In this document: piece after piece, positions 4,919 through 10,759 of the stretch
How the letters are laid out: each line of letters opens with the position of its first letter
Position numbering within the stretch: position 1 is the stretch's first letter
DNA from: a virus
DNA: 25,991 nt
Direction: 5' to 3' (one strand)
Virus record (IMG/VR): IMGVR_UViG_3300018083_000435
Coordinates: 1-25,991 of that record
Notes under the pieces: model-generated
The model's input: the letters and a program-made list of their open reading frames with translations, nothing else
Told to the model about the DNA's origin: nothing
Database searches by the model: none
Translations under genes and position numbers: made by a program

Positions 4919-5314
4919 TTACTGCACCGTTTCGGGATATTCGAAATCGGGCAGGATGGTATCCAGAGCAGGGCAGAACTTTGAATAGAACCCTGCCTGA
5001 TGAAACTGATTGTTGTTGTCCTGAATTGTCTTTGCGCGAAAATCACGCTCAACGCGGTAAGGCGTTGTGACAACAACGTGAACACGGCCGCCGACACCCG
5101 GTGCAGGAAACAACGACGCGATAGCTTCGCGCACGTCAGAAACTTCTACGCCAAAGTTCTGCAGGTGCTCGATAATCCTATCGAGAGCGATATTCTGCGC
5201 TCCACGCGGGACACGGTTACGGTCTGCGTAAATCCGCAGCCTGCCCGTTTTGCCGTCTTTGTCGGCGGTGTTCTCAGCGAGGGACGTCAGCCAGCGAGCA
5301 ATATTTTCAATCAT
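4919..5314 (-). CDS. Unknown 131-aa protein of the independent cassette
   Basis: The start at 5314 (MIENIARWLTSLAENTADKD) has GAGG 6 nt upstream; the longer version from 5401 would overlap the upstream gene by 95 nt. The N-terminal part is helical and polar. GRLRIYADRNRVPRGAQNIALDRIIEHLQNFGVEVSDVREAIASLF looks like an alpha/beta unit. Residues after GGRVHVVVTTPYRVERDF are probably beta strands. Base use is visibly richer in G+C than in the operon to its left (many GCG, CGC, GGC codons), which hints at a different origin. The gene ends at the strong terminator. No family recognised. Confidence 0.72.
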   Translation of the reverse strand: MIENIARWLTSLAENTADKDGKTGRLRIYADRNRVPRGAQNIALDRIIEHLQNFGVEVSDVREAIASLFPAPGVGGRVHVVVTTPYRVERDFRAKTIQDNNNQFHQAGFYSKFCPALDTILPDFEYPETVQ

Positions 5315-5558
5315 TGGAAACCTCAGAATTGTTGGTGAAAATCGGCAAAACGGCAGATTCCGTTTCCCGAATGTGAGTGTCGTGAACGATGTCGAGTGCA
5401 AGTAGCGGGCCAGTATTTTTTAGCTTACCCCAACAAATAAATGCCTCCGTGCCATTGTGGCCGTCGTATTGCATACCGGCCGCACGCACGGCGCTGGCAT
5501 ACGCCTTGCATTCTTTGTTGAGCCTTGCGATTTTACCTGCCCGTCGTCGAATAAACAC
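5307..5558 (-). CDS. Unknown 83-aa protein, first gene of the cassette, GTG start
   Basis: The GTG at 5558 has AGGAGG 5 nt upstream, a near-ideal ribosome site. The N-terminus is strongly basic (MFIRRRAGKIARLNKECKAY), followed by AYASAVRAAGMQYDGHNGTEAFICWGKL and LLALDIVHDTHIRETESA. It overlaps the next gene by 8 nt, so the two are probably coupled. Its leader begins about 37 nt downstream of a sigma-54-like element (5606-5622). Composition is GC-rich compared with the early operon. I do not recognise it. Confidence 0.68.
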   Translation of the reverse strand: MFIRRRAGKIARLNKECKAYASAVRAAGMQYDGHNGTEAFICWGKLKNTGPLLALDIVHDTHIRETESAVLPIFTNNSEVSND

Positions 5559-5605
5559 ACGTCCCTCCTAGTCTTAGTGGCGAACCGTCAGCCAACCTGA
5601 TAGAA

Positions 5606-5622
5606 AGCATGGGCTGTGCCAA
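5606..5622 (-). promoter_or_regulatory. Sigma-54-like promoter element for the two-gene cassette
   Basis: On the minus strand the sequence is TTGGCAC-AGCCC-ATGCT. The RpoN consensus is TTGGCAC-N5-TTGCW, with the key GG and GC doublets 10 nt apart, as here; only one position differs. The expected start near 5595 gives a 37-nt leader to the GTG at 5558. Recognition by sigma-54 is an inference. Confidence 0.5.
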
Positions 5623-5734
5623 CAAATGCCAGGCTGCACCACTACATATGGTATGAGTCAACTACGCTCAACACTATATAGAGTGGATGGTCCGGCACTC
5701 AGGTCAATTTCTTGTCTCGATCGGCCAACATATT

Positions 5735-5769
5735 AGCCTGGCTTTAAGTCCTTTGTTTTCAACAACTTA
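5735..5769 (+). repeat. Upstream repeat element, copy 1
   Basis: This copy contains AGCCTGGCT, then TT, AAGTCCTTT, four variable bases, and TCAACAACTTA. The TAAGTCCTT and AACAACTTA ends are themselves an imperfect inverted repeat. The element ends 36 nt before the sigma-54-like site at 5806. Copy 2 (5949-5981) stands in the same relation to the site at 6017. A related AGGCT-containing fragment (TGCCAGGCT) is at 5627-5635. The arrangement fits an activator-binding site. Confidence 0.55.
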
Positions 5770-5805
5770 GCCGTGAGTCTAATACACTCAGGGCAAGATG
5801 TTAGC

Positions 5806-5822
5806 TTGGCACGAATTATGCT
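5806..5822 (+). promoter_or_regulatory. Sigma-54-like element, plus strand
   Basis: TTGGCAC-GAATT-ATGCT matches the -24/-12 consensus except for one base and keeps the GG-N10-GC spacing. It is preceded by upstream repeat copy 1. No open frame of credible quality follows for 700 bp on the plus strand, so any transcript would be a non-coding or long-leader RNA. Confidence 0.42.
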
Positions 5823-5850
5823 AATGCAAGGCGCGCGCCAAATCACCCAA

Positions 5851-5868
5851 TTAAAACAGGCGTTTGAA
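5851..5868. promoter_or_regulatory. Operator-like palindrome, copy 1
   Basis: TTAAAACAGGCGTTTGAA differs at only two of 18 positions from the perfect palindrome at 5890-5907. It lies 39 bp upstream of it, close to four helical turns, so a protein could occupy both on nearly the same face. Confidence 0.55.
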
Positions 5869-5889
5869 ATCATAAACCATGCCAACTAA

Positions 5890-5907
5890 TTCAAACAGGT
5901 GTTTGAA
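5890..5907. promoter_or_regulatory. Operator-like perfect palindrome, copy 2
   Basis: TTCAAACAGGTGTTTGAA has perfect 8-bp arms around GG. The form, and the tandem copy 39 bp away, are typical of binding sites for dimeric helix-turn-helix repressors such as the TetR type. It ends 22 nt before the sigma-54-like element at 5930. No candidate repressor gene is adjacent within the window, unless the zinc-finger gene at 6147 plays that role. Confidence 0.65.
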
Positions 5908-5929
5908 ACGAACATAGGGTGAACGCGCG

Positions 5930-5946
5930 TTGGCACAACAATTGTA
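5930..5946 (+). promoter_or_regulatory. Weak sigma-54-like element, plus strand
   Basis: TTGGCAC-AACAA-TTGTA keeps the -24 part exactly but has GT instead of the usual GC at -12. It stands directly downstream of the tandem palindromes and directly upstream of repeat copy 2. It may be a decayed promoter. Confidence 0.3.
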
Positions 5947-5948
5947 TA

Positions 5949-5981
5949 AGCCAGGCTAAGTCCTTTAGAATCAACAACTTA
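5949..5981 (+). repeat. Upstream repeat element, copy 2
   Basis: AGCCAGGCT, AAGTCCTTT, four variable bases, TCAACAACTTA: the same blocks as copy 1 at 5735-5769, two bases shorter. It ends 35 nt before the element at 6017. Copies 1 and 2 are 212 bp apart and their associated sigma-54-like sites 211 bp apart, so a whole module appears duplicated. Confidence 0.6.
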
Positions 5982-6005
5982 CAGCACCCCTACCAGCGAT
6001 CATTT

Positions 6006-6123
6006 TGGGTCCCATGTTGGCACGATTTTTGCTGGCTCCTCCTCACTCGTCGGGTTCATTTTTTCTGGGTCCCCTTTTTATTTGGGTCCCCGCTCGTTAC
6101 ACTCGCGGATAAAGTTGGGTCCC
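6006..6123 (+). repeat. Four TGGGTCCC direct repeats
   Basis: TGGGTCCC starts at 6006, 6066, 6083 and 6116. GGGTCCC is nearly self-complementary, so neighbouring copies (for example 6067-6073 with 6084-6090) could also pair. The spacing is irregular (60, 17, 33), so this is not an iteron array in the strict sense. The copies lie between the last sigma-54-like site and the stop of the minus-strand zinc-finger gene and could be protein-binding sites. Confidence 0.5.
6017..6033 (+). promoter_or_regulatory. Consensus sigma-54-like promoter, plus strand
   Basis: TTGGCAC-GATTT-TTGCT is a full match to the RpoN -24/-12 consensus with correct GG-N10-GC spacing. Upstream repeat copy 2 lies 35 nt away. 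Transcription from about 6045 would run antisense through the gene at 6147-6326 and towards the late operon at 6610. Confidence 0.55.
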
Positions 6124-6146
6124 ATCTCCTCGCTACGCTCGGAGTT

Positions 6147-6326
6147 TTATTTCTCCTCCTCGGAAAAGGCACGTTCAAAATCTTTCTCCTTAATCCGAGG
6201 ATTCCTTTTCATCCAGCTGTTAACCTGGCATCTACTGCTATGATACTTCTTTAACGAATTGTTCGTCGTGAACTCTTTACCGCATCCTTCGCACTTCTTC
6301 GTTTCCGGTGTTATCAATTTAGACAT
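6147..6326 (-). CDS. 59-aa zinc-finger protein, possible regulator
   Basis: The start at 6326 (MSKLITPETKKCEGCGKEFT) has AAGGA 9 nt upstream; a longer in-frame GTG version lacks a ribosome site. CEGCGKEF...YHSSRC is a C-x2-CGK-x-F...YxSxxC zinc finger, known from many small phage and bacterial proteins. The flanks are Lys-rich with an acidic C-terminus (FERAFSEEEK). It has its own sigma-70 promoter (6416-6445) with a palindromic repeat inside it. A small zinc-finger gene with an operator-bearing promoter, divergent to the late operon, could be an autoregulated switch protein, but that is inference. Confidence 0.7.
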   Translation of the reverse strand: MSKLITPETKKCEGCGKEFTTNNSLKKYHSSRCQVNSWMKRNPRIKEKDFERAFSEEEK

Positions 6327-6356
6327 TTTTTTGCTTCCTTGTCGGGTATTATTCTC

Positions 6357-6368
6357 CCATTGCAATGG
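6357..6368. promoter_or_regulatory. Operator-like palindrome CCATTGCAATGG
   Basis: This is a perfect 12-bp palindrome in the leader of the zinc-finger gene. Ten of its bases (ATTGCAATGG) recur at 6427-6436, inside the -35/-10 spacer of the same promoter, 68 bp away. The pair looks like a repressor site plus auxiliary site. Confidence 0.55.
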
Positions 6369-6415
6369 TTCCTTTTCGAGCACGGCCTGAGACTCGTTTC
6401 GGTCCTTTCTCGTTC

Positions 6416-6445
6416 ATTGTAGCACAATTGCAATGGCTCGGTCAA
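6416..6445 (-). promoter_or_regulatory. Sigma-70-type promoter of the zinc-finger gene
   Basis: On the minus strand TTGACC (6445-6440), an 18-bp spacer and TACAAT (6421-6416) give 5 of 6 at both boxes. The spacer holds ATTGCAATGG (6427-6436), a copy of the palindrome at 6357. The start near 6409 leaves a leader of about 83 nt before the ATG at 6326. Confidence 0.7.
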
Positions 6446-6464
6446 CCTCCCCCATCCATACCGG

Positions 6465-6491
6465 TCCACCCCCCTCCACCCTGCTCCACCC
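6465..6491. repeat. Three TCCACCC repeats at 10-bp period
   Basis: TCCACCC starts at 6465, 6475 and 6485, exactly one helical turn apart, between the divergent sigma-70 promoters. Phased short repeats like this can bind a regulator cooperatively on one DNA face. The surrounding C-rich tract (6446-6493) makes some repetition expected. Confidence 0.5.
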
Positions 6492-6525
6492 CCAAGTAAG
6501 GCAAAAATACCCACCAACTTAATCC

Positions 6526-6554
6526 TTGACTTCCCTCCGCTGTTCGTCTATAAT
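6526..6554 (+). promoter_or_regulatory. Sigma-70-type promoter of the late region
   Basis: TTGACT (6526-6531), a 17-bp spacer and a perfect TATAAT (6549-6554). The start near 6561 gives a leader of about 49 nt with a small GAGT/ACTC hairpin before the ATG at 6610. It is the only clear promoter for the plus-strand block that begins there. Confidence 0.85.
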
Positions 6555-6609
6555 GCAAATATCGGGAAAATACTACCCTGAGTGCCCGAGACTCAACTAA
6601 CAAAATCTG

Positions 6610-7269
6610 ATGAATGTTCTTGTAGGGTGTGAGCATTCTGGAATAATTCGGGAAGCCTTTAAATCAAGGGGTCATACTGTCTACTCGTGTGATTTACTTC
6701 CCTCAGTTATTCCCTCAGAGTTTCATATTCAAGATGATATTCTAAAAGTTATTAAAAATCCTCCAATTAAATTCGATTTATTCATCGCACATCCTCCTTG
6801 CACTTATCTCAGCGTTGCCGGATCAGGCCACAGGACGCGCGCTAGGGATAAAAAGACGGAGGAAGCGATAGAATTCTTCAAGAAACTTTACTATTCCACC
6901 CAGTTTCGCCACATTTGCATGGAGAATCCGGTAGGATTCATTAACAAGTTTGTTCCACATCACCAGATAGTTCACCCCTTTTACTTCGCTAAGCCGGGAA
7001 GTGGGGAAAACGTGATGAAACAAACCTGCCTATGGCTCCGTAATCTCCCACTGCTCAAGTATGAGACTAATCCTAGACCAGCCCCGCGAGGAATCTTCAA
7101 GTCGGGGGCTAAAAAAGGTCAGTCCTACAACTGGTGTGACGGAGTATTCGGTCCCAAGCGCGCGATGGTGAGATCAAAAACTTTTCATGGGATCGCTAAT
7201 GCGATGGCTGAACAATGGTCGAATGCTCTGGAATGGAATGCGACGGATGTTTGGGGAAAAGCTATCTAA
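6610..7269 (+). CDS. DNA C5-cytosine methyltransferase-like protein
   Basis: This 219-aa protein begins MNVLVGCEHSGIIREAFKSRGH, a motif-I-like SAM-binding start. It has HPPCTYLS (PPC at 62-64, Cys64 the expected nucleophile of C5 methylases) and MENP (ENP at 105-107, the motif-VI Glu region). At 219 aa it is much shorter than typical C5 methylases (over 300 aa) and a separate target-recognition domain is not obvious. It matches the short phage type that carries HPPCTYLS..G and ENP. The likely role is modification of phage DNA against restriction. No Shine-Dalgarno is visible before the ATG. It is the first gene after the late promoter, 18 nt before the terminase-type gene. Confidence 0.8.
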   Translation: MNVLVGCEHSGIIREAFKSRGHTVYSCDLLPSVIPSEFHIQDDILKVIKNPPIKFDLFIAHPPCTYLSVAGSGHRTRARDKKTEEAIEFFKKLYYSTQFRHICMENPVGFINKFVPHHQIVHPFYFAKPGSGENVMKQTCLWLRNLPLLKYETNPRPAPRGIFKSGAKKGQSYNWCDGVFGPKRAMVRSKTFHGIANAMAEQWSNALEWNATDVWGKAI

Positions 7270-7287
7270 TTGTGGTAGAATAGGCTT

Positions 7288-7857
7288 ATGAAACTATTAC
7301 TTGATGATGACGACGTTATCGAAGTTCCTCTTATCCGTCGCCCCGTGCGCGAGGACGCGCCCGAAATACGAGAGGCTGAAATAGTTGTCCCTCCCAAGCT
7401 GGGAAGGCCGGGGGATAAGAAAGTTGACTCTCTGACGAAGGAACTGATAGCAGTTCAGTCAGCTGTAATGGGAGTCCCCCAAACTCAGCTAGCTAGAATT
7501 CACGGGACGAGTCAGGCAGAAGTCTCGATTAATAAGAATGGGAACGATAGGACGAACCGGGCGCAAAGGAAAGAGAACGAGAAGATTAGGGAAGTCATTA
7601 ATCATGCAAAGTATCGGATAGCAGACCGGGCTACTGCTAAGTTGATGACAAGTTTAGACTTATTCGATCCTTCTCTACTTGATCAAAAAGACTTGCCTAA
7701 CGCAGCTAAGTCAATGGCTGGAATTTTAGAAAAGGTAACGCAGGATTTCGAAGGCCAAGAACGCGCGAGCGGGCCAACCTTCCATATTTATGCGCCCCGT
7801 TCCCGTTCGGAAGAATCCTTCCAAGTTATCGACGTTAGGGATAAAGAGACGGACTAG
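7288..7857 (+). CDS. Probable small terminase subunit
   Basis: This 189-aa product has an acidic N-terminus (MKLLLDDDDVIEV), a Pro/Arg linker, then a helix-turn-helix at about 61-82 (MGVPQTQLARIHGTSQAEVS). After it comes a long charged helical region (RAQRKENEKIREVINHAKYRIADRATAKLM). DNA recognition through an N-terminal helix-turn-helix plus a helical oligomerisation region is the usual small-terminase design, and it precedes the large terminase. Three small virion-type genes lie between the two subunits, which is unusual. A transcription regulator is the main alternative. Confidence 0.6.
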   Translation: MKLLLDDDDVIEVPLIRRPVREDAPEIREAEIVVPPKLGRPGDKKVDSLTKELIAVQSAVMGVPQTQLARIHGTSQAEVSINKNGNDRTNRAQRKENEKIREVINHAKYRIADRATAKLMTSLDLFDPSLLDQKDLPNAAKSMAGILEKVTQDFEGQERASGPTFHIYAPRSRSEESFQVIDVRDKETD

Positions 7858-7888
7858 CTCGCTGATGCTCGCTAGAAAAGATTAAGCA

Positions 7889-8596
7889 ATGTTACTGAAG
7901 AAGAAAAAGATTCTCCTCGCTAAATCCCTAGCTGGAGGAGGAGTCTCTGCATACCAGTCCCTAATCATTAGTGAAGGGCCAATAGCATACTGGCCCCTTG
8001 ATGAAGTAACGGGAAGCACAGCCAAAGATAGAGTAGGAATACGGGACGGGACCATTACTAGTGGAGTCCTCTTAGACCGTGTAGGAGTTAACGGTAGCAA
8101 GGCAATGTTCTTCTCCGGCCTAGGTAAGATTTCTTTACCCGTTATAGACATTCCCTTATTCGGCGCGTTCGAGTGTTGGATTAAACATTCTCTGACGACT
8201 GAGCAATACTTCCCCATCTTCTCTAATCGGAACGGTGATTCCACCGGCACCGTAAAGTCAGTCCTCATCGGTGCAACAACTGATACCAACTTTCCCGGCT
8301 CCTTCTCCCAACATCAGACTCCCAATCTTTTTAAAGCCACTACAACAGTTGGTGGCGGCCAGTGGCATCACCTAGTCCTCTCCTTTACTGATACAACGTT
8401 GACTGCAATTATTGACGGAGTTATCGCAGGTTCCGGCTCCGCCCTACGCACTTCTTCAGTTACCCCGCCCAGAAATGGCAACATCGGCTTCGACTCTGAA
8501 GCCTCCAAGTATCTAGTAGGCGACCTACAAGATATAGCAATTTACGATCGCGCGTTGAATCAATCAACGGCCCTGGCACACTTCAACGGGAGATAA
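7889..8596 (+). CDS. LamG/concanavalin-like virion protein
   Basis: This 235-aa protein has AYWPLDEVTGSTAKDRVG near residues 33-50, FFSGLGKISLP, FGAFECWIKHS, GGGQWHHLVLSFTDTTLTAIIDGVIAG and DLQDIAIYDRALNQ...HFNGR. This is the standard beta-sandwich LamG-type series (WPLDE...D..G...F.G.G.I..P...F..E.W......W.H...........Y.DG.......G.....L.D.AIYDRAL). In phages such domains decorate capsids or fibres and bind carbohydrates. The N-terminal basic patch (LLKKKKILLAK) could anchor it. It has no signal peptide. Position between terminase subunits suggests a head-decoration role, but this is inferred. Confidence 0.8.
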   Translation: MLLKKKKILLAKSLAGGGVSAYQSLIISEGPIAYWPLDEVTGSTAKDRVGIRDGTITSGVLLDRVGVNGSKAMFFSGLGKISLPVIDIPLFGAFECWIKHSLTTEQYFPIFSNRNGDSTGTVKSVLIGATTDTNFPGSFSQHQTPNLFKATTTVGGGQWHHLVLSFTDTTLTAIIDGVIAGSGSALRTSSVTPPRNGNIGFDSEASKYLVGDLQDIAIYDRALNQSTALAHFNGR

Positions 8597-8599
8597 GTT

Positions 8600-8818
8600 A
8601 TGGCATCCTTCGCATGGTTACTTCCGGTGGGGAAAGCGGTAACTCTGAAGCAGAATGCAATATACGCTCTGCCAACCCAACTCTGCCTAGTAACTACATC
8701 CGGTGCGGCAGAAACTTCGCTTGATCAAACAACTTGGACCGCGTTTACTTCTGGAAGTATGGGTGGCGGAGCATTCCTTCGTTCTGCCGGGGCTAACACA
8801 ATCGTGCTCTGCAAGTAA
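8600..8818 (+). CDS. Small beta-rich virion-type protein (72 aa)
   Basis: GGGAG lies 7 nt upstream of the ATG. The product MASFAWLLPVGKAVTLKQNA...QLCLVTTSGAAETSLDQTTWTAFTSGSMGGGAFLRSAGANTIVLCK alternates short strands and small residues. It resembles short decoration proteins or the base of a fibre, with no catalytic motif. It follows the LamG gene by 3 nt and is likely its partner. I do not recognise a named family. Confidence 0.65.
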   Translation: MASFAWLLPVGKAVTLKQNAIYALPTQLCLVTTSGAAETSLDQTTWTAFTSGSMGGGAFLRSAGANTIVLCK

Positions 8819-8855
8819 TTTTCGCTGACAGATTCTCGCTGAAAAGGATAGAAAA

Positions 8856-9080
8856 ATGGACCTAACTAAAGTAGTTACCGTTACGATCACCGCCCCCTCT
8901 GGACCCGGCCTAACGATTACCGCCGGAGTAATCCCCAACGTCTACGAGATTGATTACAACTATGTAGAAGGGATTGTCCAACTCTATATTCTTGGCAACC
9001 CCAATCCTCTCCAGTTCTCCCTCTCAGGTGTTACCGGCATCGTTACCACTGTTGCTGCTAAGACTGTTGTTATCTCGTAA
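8856..9080 (+). CDS. Small beta-rich protein of unknown role (74 aa)
   Basis: AAGGA lies upstream with 8-nt spacing. The product VVTVTITAPSGPGLTITAGVIPNVYEIDYNYVEGIVQLYILG...GIVTTVAAKTVVIS is almost entirely beta-strand-prone with few charges, as in small virion decoration or stabilising proteins. The 37-bp gap before it has TCGCTGA...CTCGCTGAAAAG, similar to the gap at 7858-7880 before the LamG gene. It precedes the large terminase by 26 nt. Confidence 0.65.
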   Translation: MDLTKVVTVTITAPSGPGLTITAGVIPNVYEIDYNYVEGIVQLYILGNPNPLQFSLSGVTGIVTTVAAKTVVIS

Positions 9081-9106
9081 CTGAGAATTCGACAGCCTTA
9101 AATAAA

Positions 9107-10759
9107 ATGGCGAAGGAAGCGGAGCTTCTTGAGAAGGATGCAGGCTGGCGTCCTAATGTTAAGCAAGAGCCGTTCTTAGCCCTACCCTTAACTATCAAGG
9201 AGGCATTCTATGGAGGGGGCGCGGGAAGTGGAAAATCAGACGTTCTTCTGTATTATCCACTTGTTTGGAAATGGCATGAACACCCGAGATTCAAGCAAGT
9301 GTTTATGCGTCGAACATTTCCGGAGCTTAGGAATGAAATTGTCCCGCGCTCAAGAGAGATTTATCGAAGATTTGGAGCTTCATTCAATAAATCCGATATG
9401 GCTTGGACATTCCCTAGGCCAGATCAGGCAGGTGGAACAGGATTAGGAAATCAGGGGGCGATAATCTATCTTGGTCATTGTGAACATGAGGATGACGTTC
9501 ACAAGTATGACTCGATGGAAATTAATCTCTTCTCCCCAGACGAGCTGACTTCCTTCACTCGATGGATCTATGAATACCTAGCCTTTCAACGTGTTAGAAC
9601 CTCAGATAAATCCCTTCCTGCCATCGTTAGGGCAGCCGGGATGCCAGGAAATATCGGACATGGCTGGGTAAAGAAACGGTTTATCGATCCCGCGCCAAGA
9701 GGAAGTAAGATTATTATCGGTAAAGGAGGAATAAAGAGAATCTTCATCCACGCAACACAGGCAGATAATCCTCATATCGACCCGGAATACAAGAATTCCC
9801 TTTCGGCATTACCTGAGGCTGAAAAGAATGCGAAGCTATACGGGAGTTTCGACGCCTATCTAGGCCAAGTATTCGAAGAATTCAGGGATAGAAGATACCC
9901 GGATGAGCCAGAGAATGCACTGCACGTAATCGAACCGTTCACCATTCCTGATTGGTGGCCCCGCCTCATCATAGGTGACTGGGGATTCGCAGCGATGACC
10001 TACGTGTTATTCGCAGCTATCTCCCCAACCAAGCGAGTTTACGTTTACAGGGAACTAGCTTGGAGGAGGACGAAGATTGAGGAGTGGGCACCCGAAGTTA
10101 AGTATTACGTCGAGAAAGAGAAGCCCCAAAGAATAGTTTTCTGTAAGTCGGTCGCGCAGGATAGGGGACAGGAGCATACGATTCATCAACAGATTATCGA
10201 TGCCCTTGAGTGTCAGGTTGATACGGCTAATCACTCGGCAGGAAGTCGGATTGCGGGGAAACAACTACTTCATGAATACCTTAGATTCAATCAAAAGGTT
10301 ATTCCTGAGAAGGATCGAGTCGAATTCGATGAGCCGTATTCTCAATGGATCTTAAGGAATAAAGGCGAATCAGAATACAAGGCTTATCTCTCGCTATTCG
10401 AAGAAGAGGAGAAAGAGAGTAATCTTCCAAAACTTCAAATATTTAAAGAATGCGTATTACTAGTCACAGCAATTAAATCCTGCGTCTACGCTAAGCCTAA
10501 GGACGGGATTCAAGCTGAGGACGTTGCAGAATTCGAAGATGATGATCCGTATGATACCGTCCGTTATCTAGTGGACGCAGCAGATCAATACTTCGAGAAT
10601 GCAACAGTTACTCTAGACATTATCGATAAGCGAGAAGCAGTAATTCAAAACTTTCAGAAACATCAGGATATGACAACTTTCTATATGCAGATGAAGAAGA
10701 TTGAAAGTGATGTGAGACCCTTCGGAGTTTCGAGATATCATCGTCGGAGAGTAGGATGA
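9107..10759 (+). CDS. terL: Large terminase subunit (packaging ATPase-nuclease)
   Basis: This 550-aa protein fits the usual TerL size. GGGAGSGKS (36-44) is the Walker A loop. VFMRRTFPELRNEI follows, typical of terminases. INLFSPDELTSF (near 140-150) is the Walker B/catalytic Glu region. The C-terminal nuclease begins at GDWGFA (Asp291) and has DDPYDTVRYLVDA (Asp480/Asp483), the usual metal-binding acids. It cuts concatemeric DNA and drives it into the prohead through the portal. Its stop overlaps the next start (ATGA-type). No clear Shine-Dalgarno precedes the ATG. Confidence 0.95.
   Translation: MAKEAELLEKDAGWRPNVKQEPFLALPLTIKEAFYGGGAGSGKSDVLLYYPLVWKWHEHPRFKQVFMRRTFPELRNEIVPRSREIYRRFGASFNKSDMAWTFPRPDQAGGTGLGNQGAIIYLGHCEHEDDVHKYDSMEINLFSPDELTSFTRWIYEYLAFQRVRTSDKSLPAIVRAAGMPGNIGHGWVKKRFIDPAPRGSKIIIGKGGIKRIFIHATQADNPHIDPEYKNSLSALPEAEKNAKLYGSFDAYLGQVFEEFRDRRYPDEPENALHVIEPFTIPDWWPRLIIGDWGFAAMTYVLFAAISPTKRVYVYRELAWRRTKIEEWAPEVKYYVEKEKPQRIVFCKSVAQDRGQEHTIHQQIIDALECQVDTANHSAGSRIAGKQLLHEYLRFNQKVIPEKDRVEFDEPYSQWILRNKGESEYKAYLSLFEEEEKESNLPKLQIFKECVLLVTAIKSCVYAKPKDGIQAEDVAEFEDDDPYDTVRYLVDAADQYFENATVTLDIIDKREAVIQNFQKHQDMTTFYMQMKKIESDVRPFGVSRYHRRRVG

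Noticed and set aside
4741-5097. Minus-strand 118-aa frame across the terminator
   Set aside because: It crosses a near-perfect intrinsic terminator and is out of frame with the well-supported gene at 4919-5314.
1086-6106. Exact 15-mer GCTCGTTACACTCGC on the minus strand at 1086-1100 and on the plus strand at 6092-6106
   Set aside because: One exact 15-mer repeat within 26 kb counting both strands is near chance expectation, and the flanks are not similar.
6006-6123. GGGTCCC repeats as a CRISPR array
   Set aside because: Repeats are only 8 nt and spacing is irregular (60, 17, 33), unlike CRISPR repeats and spacers.
5919-6254. Plus-strand frame of 111 aa in the control region
   Set aside because: The product is Trp/Phe/Leu-rich low-quality sequence, lacks a ribosome site, and overlaps promoter-like elements, repeats and the minus-strand zinc-finger gene.
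6442-6636. Minus-strand 64-aa frame across the divergent promoters
   Set aside because: It is translated from C-rich promoter DNA, overlaps two good promoters and the methyltransferase start, and has no ribosome site.
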